Shown here piece by piece: positions 43,901 through 53,400 of a stretch of DNA of 64,000 nucleotides (the first letter of the stretch is position 1; the number at the start of each line of letters is the position of its first letter). The position numbers and the translations under genes are program-made. Origin of the DNA: Strongylocentrotus purpuratus (Eukaryota; Echinodermata; Echinoidea; Camarodonta; Strongylocentrotidae). The notes beneath the pieces were generated by a model. It saw only the letters and a program-made list of their open reading frames with translations. It did not search any database and was not told the DNA's origin. The stretch is from the NCBI RefSeq assembly GCF_000002235.5, contig NW_022145599.1:3541677-3605676 (forward strand), written 5' to 3'.

Positions 43901-46900
43901 CGGCGGCCGGACAGGCCACCGGCTCCGATGTAGTTTTGTGCACAGCATGAATGCATACGCAGTCCGCACACATTGACAATACACAGAAACGTACTAGCTC
44001 AGCTTCAGCGCGCGCCGCCCGCACGCTCCTTGTATGAAGCAAATAAGTATTTGCGAGTGACGAGAGCTCAACTGCTAGCGACTAAATTGGTACGTAATAT
44101 GTTTATTTAGTCTTTTTTCTGGCCCTAATTTTTATCATGGACAATGCAATCCCATTAAAAAAAATGTAATTCCGTCTAAAATTGTGTTATTTATAAGTTA
44201 AAACCATTAAATGCGAGTATATTTTTACTGTTGTCCCACATACTGATATATTTGTAATAACGAAACATGCAAAATCAATGCCGGATTTTTTCCTGTAAAA
44301 TCGGTATAAAGCAAGTTTCGTACACAGAAATTGAATTTTGTTATAAAAAAAACGTAAATAAATATATAAAGGATGTTCCTACTCCTCAGAATCTTTCTTA
44401 CAACTGTTTAATTAAATTAAATTATTTATATACGATCGATGCCAGGCCAATTGTCATGAGTGATGATGACATAAATTTCTGTCTACGAAATGAAACTAGC
44501 TTTGGCTTGGCCTTTAGAATTAGAGTCTATAAAAAAAAATAAGGCCATGATTTTGCATGTTTCGGCATAACAAATAGACCCTACATCGGTATGTGGGACA
44601 ACAGTAAAAATATTTACTCACATTTAATGGTTATAAATGGTCTAAATAACACAATTTTAAAGGGAGTTGGTCTACATTTTTTTTTAATGGGATTGCATTG
44701 TCCATGATAATAATTAAATTTGGGACAGAAAAAAAGACTAAATAACATATTACCTACCAATTTGGTTGCTAGTAGTATGATGGCTAAGGAAAAACACAAC
44801 TTCTTGTTACAGCTTACAATATGGCTTTAAGGAAGTAGCCCCTTGGTTTTTTTTAGGCAATGGGGAAAAGTAGCCCCCATAAAAAAATTAATTCCTAGCC
44901 CACGTGTCACTGATAATATTTTCTTAGGATATGAAAAACGAACAGTTAAAAAAAACACTCCTTTTGACAAGTTTTAGTTACATGTATATGTAAATCATAA
45001 AGCCACACGTTTAACACAAAGTGAATAAATCATGGGTATCTGAATGTCTGCAATACTCTACATGACATAATAGTAGCGTACATAATATTGTATCTATATT
45101 TGCCTTTGCTTGGAATTTAATTAGGTAAAACCGCGATTAAAAAAAATACAACCTTTAAAAAAAACTAGATGGAATTCGACTGCGCGCAGTCGAAAATGAT
45201 GCCTCCGTCATAGAGCAATTTTACAAACCAAAACAGAAGACATTTTTCGAATTCAAGTTCAATTGTAATCCATTAACAGGTTCTCAGAATATCGTGATTA
45301 CAAGCAATTTCTCATATACATATATGACCCTTTGATCTTTGACCTCATGACCCTAAAATCTACTCAGTTCATTGGCTCTGCAAGATGTCCTGAGTTAAAT
45401 AGTAATCCATCTGTCAGTTCTAATGAGAATGTGTTCACAAGCTATTTTTGCATACATAATGAGCCCATGACCTTTGACCTTTGATCTTATGAACCAAAAA
45501 TCTACTCAGTTCATTGGCTCTGCAAGTAACATACATGACCTAATTTTGGCAGGAATCCATCAATCGGTTCTTGAGAACGCGATCACGAGCTGTTTTTGCA
45601 TACATAATGTGCGTTGTGGCCTTTGATCTTTGACCTCATGACCCTAAAATCTACTCAGTTCATTGGCTCTGCAAGATGTCCTGAGTTAAATAGTAATCCA
45701 TCTGTCAGTTCTAATGAGAATGTGTTCACAAGCTATTTTTGCATACATAATGAGCCCATGACCTTTGACCTTTGATCTTATGAACCAAAAATCTACTCAG
45801 TTCATTGGCTCTGCAAGTAACATACATGACCTAATTTTAGCAGCAATCCATCAATCGGTTCTTGAGATAACGCAATCACGAGCTGTTTTTGCATACATAA
45901 TGTGCGCTGTAGCCTTTGACCTTTGACCTCGTGACCCCAAAATCTAATCACTTCATCGGTTCTGCAAGTAACATACATGACCTAAGTTTGGCAGCAATCC
46001 ATTACTCGGTTCTTGAGATAACGCGATCACGAGCTGTTTTTGCATACATAATGAGCCCTGTGACCTTTGACCTTTAACCTCATGACCCCAAAATCTAATC
46101 AGTTCTTTGACTCTGCAAGATACATACATGACCAAAGTTTGGCAGGAATCCATCAATCGGTTCTTCAGATAACGCGATCACGAGCTGTTTTTGCATACAT
46201 AATGAGCCCTGTGACCTTTGACCTTTGACATCGTAACCCCAAAATCTAATCAGTTCATCGGCTCTGCAAGATACATACTTGACCAAAGTTTGGCAGGAAT
46301 CCATCAATCGGTTCTTCAAATAACGCGATCACGAGAACGGGACGTACGTACGTACGTACAGACGTACGTACAGACGGACGGACGGACAACCCGAAAACAT
46401 AATGCCTCCGGCTACTTCGTAATGGAGGCATAAAAAGCCCCCCTGAGCTCCAAAATAGCCACCGCAAAATAATTAAGGGGGGCTATTTTTTTAAGGGAAA
46501 ATCTGAAAAGAGCCCTCGTAAAAAAAAAAGTAATTTTTTGGTTGCTTTATAGACAGGTGGTCACTAAAGCAGGTTTGACTGTAGTTGGTAAAGAATGAAT
46601 GAAAGCTTACTGCAGCAGCACTGGGGAAGAGAGGCTTGGCAGTAGGCGGGGCCGGAGGAGGACGAGACGAAGGTGTAGCTGCGACCGACACAGCCTGCAT
46701 GGGAGGTATTGATGGCATGGCTGTAGACATGGGAGGCATCCTAGCTGCTGCTGAGGCGGTGGACATGGGCACCTGAGCTCCAGGGTGAGCTCCAGGGTGA
46801 GCCCCAGGGTGACCTGCAACCATGGGCATCATGGCCTGGGGAGGCATGGGTGGCATTGGCATCCTAGCAATAAGAAAACAAGTCACAGTTAACACAGAAT

Positions 46901-49900
46901 AGAGGAAATACTCGTCTCCAGGATGCATAAAGGTAAGCTTATCAACCAATATGTCTTCTTTGGAAAATGCCTTGCATCGATGCAGTGAAATGAGAAGTTG
47001 GAAACGGAATTAAAAGGTGTAATGCCATGGAATCTCGGTCATAACAACGATACCAGGTAAGCCTCTTTTGTGAGTGAGAGAGAGAGAAAATTAGAAAGAG
47101 AAAGACCTTATGACAAATTCATTACATTGAAATTTAAGTCTTGAACCTCTGGCTGTTTTAGTTTGCTTTCAATAAAAAAAACTTGAAACAAAATAAATAA
47201 ATCACCGCGAAATATCTGTTTGGTATGGCGTATCTTGCACAGATAGACAGCTTGGATAATCTGGAATCAACCCTGCAAAAATTAAAACTACCAACCACCC
47301 AAGCCCATGCATAAAGCCTTCGCTTTTCTACCCCCTGTTTACATCACCAATGAAAGCATACATTCACAGTCAAACAATAATAACCTAAATATATTATTTT
47401 AGTACTGGAATATATGAATGTTGTTTTTACCTAGGATGATGCCTTGGAAGCATCGGAGACCTTTCCATGAAAAATGTGACACATAGCAGACGTTGTTACG
47501 TTGAAATACAATTTTAATCATACATATAATCTTCTCACCTATTTTCTAATTAAACAGAACATAATAAATGCATGCAATGCCGTAAAACCGCTTTTGTGTT
47601 TTCACTACAATCATGTACACCTCTCTTGTGGAATTCACTCAAATATCTTTCGCATCGATAATGAGTTCAAATGAGTATATTTTAGATGTTTGGTTTATTT
47701 CAAAATAATAAGAAATGATAAATGTTTCAAACTCACCCAGGAAATCTCATGGGCATCCCTGGTGGAATGAAGGGAGGCATCCCTGGAATAGGGGGTATAG
47801 CGGGGAATCCTGCCGGCGGCATAGGGGGTGGGGGCATCTCCGGTATGCCAGGTATACTCATGGCTCCTCTGGGTGGCATGCCAGGCATACCAGGCATCCC
47901 GGGCATACCAGGCATTTGGGGCATTCCTGGCATAGCTGGTACCCCTGCTGGTACCCCCGAGCCTGGTGTTGCTCCTACCTGGGGCTGGCTGCTAGGACCG
48001 GGTTTATCACCACCACCACCACCTGACGCACCTCCCCCTCCACCACCACCACCTGAGTGCTTGCTGGCTTGTTGTGCTGCAAGTACAAACAATCCACATG
48101 TTATTATTATCAGCATGAAGGAGATAGAGCCATCATTCCACTTCAAGCCATTCACAGTTCACATTTCAAATCAAATTATAATTAATATCGCTTGAAAAGA
48201 AATAAATTATTATTCTCTAAATGTGAAGATATTACTGTTACTATATCAAAGGAGTAAATATCTATAATAATAATACGCTAAGGCTCCGCGGGGGGCGCGA
48301 CGTCTCGGCGAGCCTTTGTATTCTATTGTTTTTTAATGAGATCGCCGACCCAAGTTGGTGCGGCTATCTCCTCCTGAACCCTCCCCTCGGGGTACCCGTG
48401 CCCGGTGCCATCGTCCGCGGGAGAGTCTACTCTGTGGAATTGGCTATACTCCGCCCGAGGTCCTCCTCCGTGTCGACGTCCAGGGCGAAAACAGACGCGA
48501 CATGCATAATGCAGGATATGCGTGACGACAGAGATACCTCATGGATATTCAACATGACATCCGTAGACACACGATCGATGACTATCCACTCACATTAAGT
48601 TGCGTATTAAATGCACGATGGACAGGGTCGGGATTACCCGAGTAAAGCATCTTTCTATAGGATATCCTTTGTAGTAGCGCTGCACAAGCAACAGAGATAC
48701 ACACAAAGCTTCCCGTCCACGTCCAAACTTAGAGACCTATTTCCATCATTATTGCCGCGATTTTTATATAGTTTTCGTGAATGGAGGTATGAAATCAAAG
48801 CTTATTTTGTGATTATGACGGTTAATGTATACTACATTTTGATTATCACTTTCTAAAGGAAAGTTTTCACAAGAAAACCATTGGACTGACAGTTGCAGTC
48901 GCAAGCTGCCTTCAGTCCTCACACATACACAGTGCAGTGTAACACCGGCACCGCGCACCGCAGGCTTCCGAGGCCTGCGGCGTCGGTGTTCGAGCTTCAT
49001 GGAGTTACGCTGGAGTGTGTGCGAGTTCGATCAGCTGAGCTGAGCTCGAGTCGAAGAGATTTGACACTTTGAAAGTGTTATCTGTTGGTTTGCATCACGA
49101 TTTCAATATAGTTTCGTGAATAGATTTACGAAACCTGAGCTTAGAATTAGTAAAAGTATTACTAATGTCTACGTACGTTTTTAAACGACTGTCTGATTTT
49201 CTTGTGAAAATTTTACTTTGAAAAATGATTATCGAAATTCATGGTCAGAAATAATCACAATCTAGATCTTTTAATTATGTTACAGTTCTTGCATCAAAGC
49301 AATGCATGAAAACTTAGTTATTGAACTAGAAAAATGTTGTTTTTTTAAATAGGCAATTAGACCTATGAAGTATTAAGCCTGAAACCTTCGCCTACTAAAC
49401 AAATCTCAACAAAGTGTAGGCCTATGCTTTTATGAATTAATGAAAAAGTAGCCCCAGAAAAAAGAGCCCCCGAAAGTTGAAAAAGTAGCCCCCGAAAATT
49501 TCCCAAAATTTGAAATGGAGCCCCAGAAATGAAAAAACTTAATTTTTTGCCTGCGCCCCCCCCCCTCTAGAATCCCGCGGATTTCCGCGGGTCCTGAGTT
49601 GAGTGTATATATAATATAGGCGTGGGGTCCACGGGTTTCAAGGGGCCATAAACCCCCGAAAGCTTGGGGGGTTTAGGCGTTTAGGGTCAGATGAGCATAT
49701 TTTTAATACTTTATTTGTGACACTTGCGGGTCACTAATTGGCGTGGGGTCAATACGTAGAGTTGCGTAGTGTTGCGTACCAACTACGCTGGCCTACGTTA
49801 CTATATGCTGAGGGACGGAAAGAGGTACGCAAGATGAACGAAAACAATTCAACATGTTTAATTTTTTTCGCGTACTTTCGGCGTAGAAACTTGACGCAGA

Positions 49901-50458
49901 AAGTACGCCTTTTTACGCAACAGTACGCTACCCTACGCCAGATCGTCAAAGCAGTAAAAGCTTTCTACACAGTAAGCAACCATAAGCAAACCTGTACGCC
50001 AGCCTACGCAGGGACTATTTTCTCATTAATATGCAGCCTAATTTCTGCGTAGTCGGTACGCCACACTACGGAACTCTACGCAGTTCCAGTGGCTTAAAGA
50101 ATAACTACAGGTACAGTTGGATCGTTTTTTGTTTTTTTTTATATATAAGGCCAAATTAAAAAAAAAAACATGTTTAGCATCCTGTTTTTTCGAAAAATGG
50201 GAAGGAGGAGGCCCTTTTTTTTTTTTTTTTTTTTTCAAAATGGCCGCTCCGTACATTTTCCCTGACACTCTGGCTATTTTTCAAGATGGCGGCCGACAAT
50301 TTTTTTTTTTTTCTTTTTTAAAAACAGAAATACATTTTAGCAGTGCTTTTCATGTTTTTTTTCTTTCAAAAAAAAATAAATAAATAAAAAAAAAAAAATA
50401 AAAATAGGAGGCGGCCCCCAAAAAGGAAGCAGGCGGGGACGCTGTTTTTTTTTTCTTT

Positions 50459-50495
<37 letters not shown>

Positions 50496-53400
50496 AAACA
50501 ATTACAAAAAAAAATTAAAATTTTTAAAAAAAATAAAAAAAATAAATAGGAGGCGGTCCCCAAAAAGGAAGCGGGCGGGGACGCTGTTTTTTTTCTTTCA
50601 AAAAAAATTAAAAAATAAAAAATTTCAAAAAAATTTCAAAAAAAAAAAAATAGGAGGCGGCCCCCAAAAAGGAAGCGGGCGGGGACGCTAAACATGTATA
50701 TTTTTTTAATGGCCTGAATGGCAAATAAAGTTCTTAGTGGTTTTAATTTAGACAGTCTCTATATATCTATTTACACCTCCCGCCCCCATCTAGAATCCCG
50801 CGGATTTCCGCGGGTCCTGCTAGTGTAGTATATAATACACCTCCAAAAGGATGGCATGGAAGATATACTGAAGGCTTTTAACAAAATGGAAACTATTCTG
50901 GAAATTCATTTAAACCTGATCTTAAGTTTAAGATTATGTTTAACTAAGGAAATATTAGACCTCAGATTAACTTCTTTTTTTGAACCGATTTCAAACAAAA
51001 TCTTAAACCTAGTGTCAGATTTAAATTATAGTAGAATACAGGCCAAGGAATCATTGTTTGTCTAGCTCCAGCAGAGAATTCCTTTGACTTCCCTATGCTT
51101 GAGGTTTATTCTAGTTTACTTAAACTCTAGTAACTCCCGTAATTCTGCCTTAAACAAATGAAGAAAAAAACACTTGAAAATTGACTGATTGTAAGCAACA
51201 ATTTTTTTCGCAAAAAGATTTGTACAAATACATGTACATCACATCACTTTCTAATTTGCGGGTTGCCCTGCATGAAGCCTCACCTAGTTGTCTTTGATGG
51301 TCTAATAAATCTTTCTCAGGAATACCTTCCATTCCATAGATCTCCACTTCAGTATCTTGTCTGTGAGGTAGGGCATTGGGAACCTTGTCTATATTCTCTT
51401 TATGAACCTGTAGGGTACACATGAAAAATAAAGATAGGAAAGAGACATAGAAATATTTATGACCACTGTCATTATATTAACTTGAATGTGATATATGGAT
51501 AGCTAAACTGCCACTCTAAAGATACTGGTACAAGATGGACGATTTTGTACCAGTATCAAATTAAAAAATTGAAATAAATTTAGCCCCATGTAGGCCATAC
51601 ATTAGCTACTGATTTCCTTCTCGGGATAAGTTTGAATTTCTTAAAGGTCTAAAATAGCCCTTGAAAAAGGAAACAACTTTTTCAAAAAGTGATAAAACAT
51701 TGAGGAATGATGTACTTTATTATGGCCTCAATGATATCCTTTCAAATTCAATTTTGTTTTAGCTTGAAATGTTCATCCTGAATTACACAAATTTAGTCTT
51801 GTGCAGGGAAATTACAGTACTCCACCCCCTGCCTAATTGATAATATCTGTATATTTTTCTAATGGTTTTCATCCCCACCCCCCTTCCCAGATAACCATGT
51901 GCATAACTGTTTCAATCAATAGGTGGTAGAGTGAAGGGGAAGGTGTGTATAAAGGTCTGAATTTGAAAAAATGTTCATGCAGGCACCTAGAAAATGTAAA
52001 TTTAAAGTTTTAGAATGCATACAGTTGCAAACAGCTTCAAAGATTCCTGGAAATTGAGATGCCTTACCTGCATGCAATGTATTACTAATCCTGGCCCAGT
52101 GTATAGCTTCTTGTAACAAATGTGGCACTTAAAATGCTTGGTTTTCTGGTGAAATATTAAGACCTTTTCATCTTCAAAACTCCTGTTACAGTACCTGATA
52201 GAAATAAACTTGGTTAAGGAAGATAACATCCAATCTTGAACACTATAGAATACACTAAAACATTGTAAAAAAGTAAATTAAATAAGTGGATGTTTTAAAG
52301 TATCAATCAAAGCATGGTAGAGGATTAATACAGTATGTTGCATAACCGATCTCATCACACGCAGGTGCAAGAACAATACACTCTTGAGTGACACAAGTCA
52401 CTCATAATGTTCCCGATGTGTACCACAACATTTTCCACAGGATTCGAGCGAAGCACTGCACCTGATGAGAAAGCCTACGGCAACAGACTGATAAATCCAA
52501 TAACACAAGGCTTGATCTAACCTTAATATCAACCTCCTTAAAATTATCTGCTAGGGGATCCTACAATTATTCAGGGCTACAACATGGAATACTATTGATC
52601 TCCCACCTGACATGTTTCCAACCTACCTGCATACAGTGAATGACTAGACCGGGACCCGTGTAGAGTTTCTTGTAACATATATTGCACTTAAAATGCTTCG
52701 CTTTCTGGTGTTGTATCAGGATTTTTTCATCATCAAACTCTCGGTTGCAGTACCTGACACAAATTATTGGGGGTTAAGGAAAACTGGGGACTGTTTAACA
52801 ACCTTGGTCTTCTATTGATTAAACTTCCATTCAGTTATCCTTCAATCACACTATAGTACCGGTAGACTAACGGATCAGGTTCATTTTTTATATTTTTCTA
52901 TCGAATGGGAGGGGTAAGTCTTTTCTTTAATCCCAAGGAGTGATACTTTACCAACTTTTTTTTTTTTTTTTTAAGAGTATGGATTTGAAGCAGCAATTAG
53001 TCCTATATTAGATGGGTAGAATTTTTTTAATATTTCATAGTTCAGGTTGGCAACATATTTTCATGAAAATTGATGGGGGGATCGTTTAACTTTAAGCAAC
53101 ATTTGAAATTAACTACTTGTTAATTCACAAATCCATAGAATGTAAAAGCATACAGAGTCTCATCTACAAGCAATGTGCACTTGGTAAGACTGGTAGACTG
53201 TGCTTCAATGTTAATTCTTGCATCAAGATTGCCAATCTTTCATCTTTCATAAATCACCAAGCCTCTGAGGCTATATTTAGAGGTGACTAGGTTTCTTTTC
53301 CGCACAATGTCACAAACTTGCATTAGGGTGTCGGAAGGATTTTTCAATTTTCCCTTTTTAAATTTTTTTAAAAATTAAGGTTGAATAATTGAAAAAATCA

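Larger units (their letters stand above)
43587..46544. mobile_element. 2.96-kb hAT-like element nested in the MITE
   Basis: Flanked by an exact 8-bp duplication CTTTATAG (43579-43586, 46545-46552) that occurs once (as CTTTGTAG) in the intact MITE. TIRs CAACGAAAAAAATAC / GTAATTTTTTGGTTG. No transposase seen. The interior carries a long inverted repeat (44076-44775) and a ~150-bp tandem array (45310-46340). Confidence 0.82.
43461..46581. mobile_element. Mariner-like MITE split by a nested insertion
   Basis: The outer ends TA-CAGTCAAACCTGTCTATAG (43459) and CAGGTTTGACTG-TA (46583) match the uninterrupted relative at 16936-17110. The middle is replaced by the hAT-like element 43587-46544. It lies in ZNF207 intron 5, 28 bases from the exon 5 donor. 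Confidence 0.82.
48261..50823 (+). mobile_element. Non-autonomous Helitron
   Basis: The 5' end TCTATAATAATAATACGC follows an A; the 3' end is a hairpin CCCGCGGA/TCCGCGGG, five bases, then CTAG followed by a T. This is the Helitron pattern (5'-TC, 3' hairpin plus CTRR, insertion between A and T, no target duplication). Length 2563 bp, no Rep/helicase frame seen. It lies in ZNF207 intron 3. A second copy of the 3' hairpin is at 49566-49596, and other repeats sit inside. Confidence 0.65.

Noticed and set aside
45310-46340. Direct repeats considered as a CRISPR array
   Set aside because: Units are contiguous ~150-bp tandem repeats without unique spacers, in a eukaryotic intron within a transposon.
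47715-48195. Plus-strand Gly/Pro-rich frames over ZNF207 exon 4
   Set aside because: Antisense shadows of the Met/Pro/Gly repeat; splice sites and homology support only the minus strand.
48326-48598. GC-rich plus-strand frame of 90 codons within the Helitron
   Set aside because: No recognisable domain, no splice context and it is within a mobile element; not supported as a gene.
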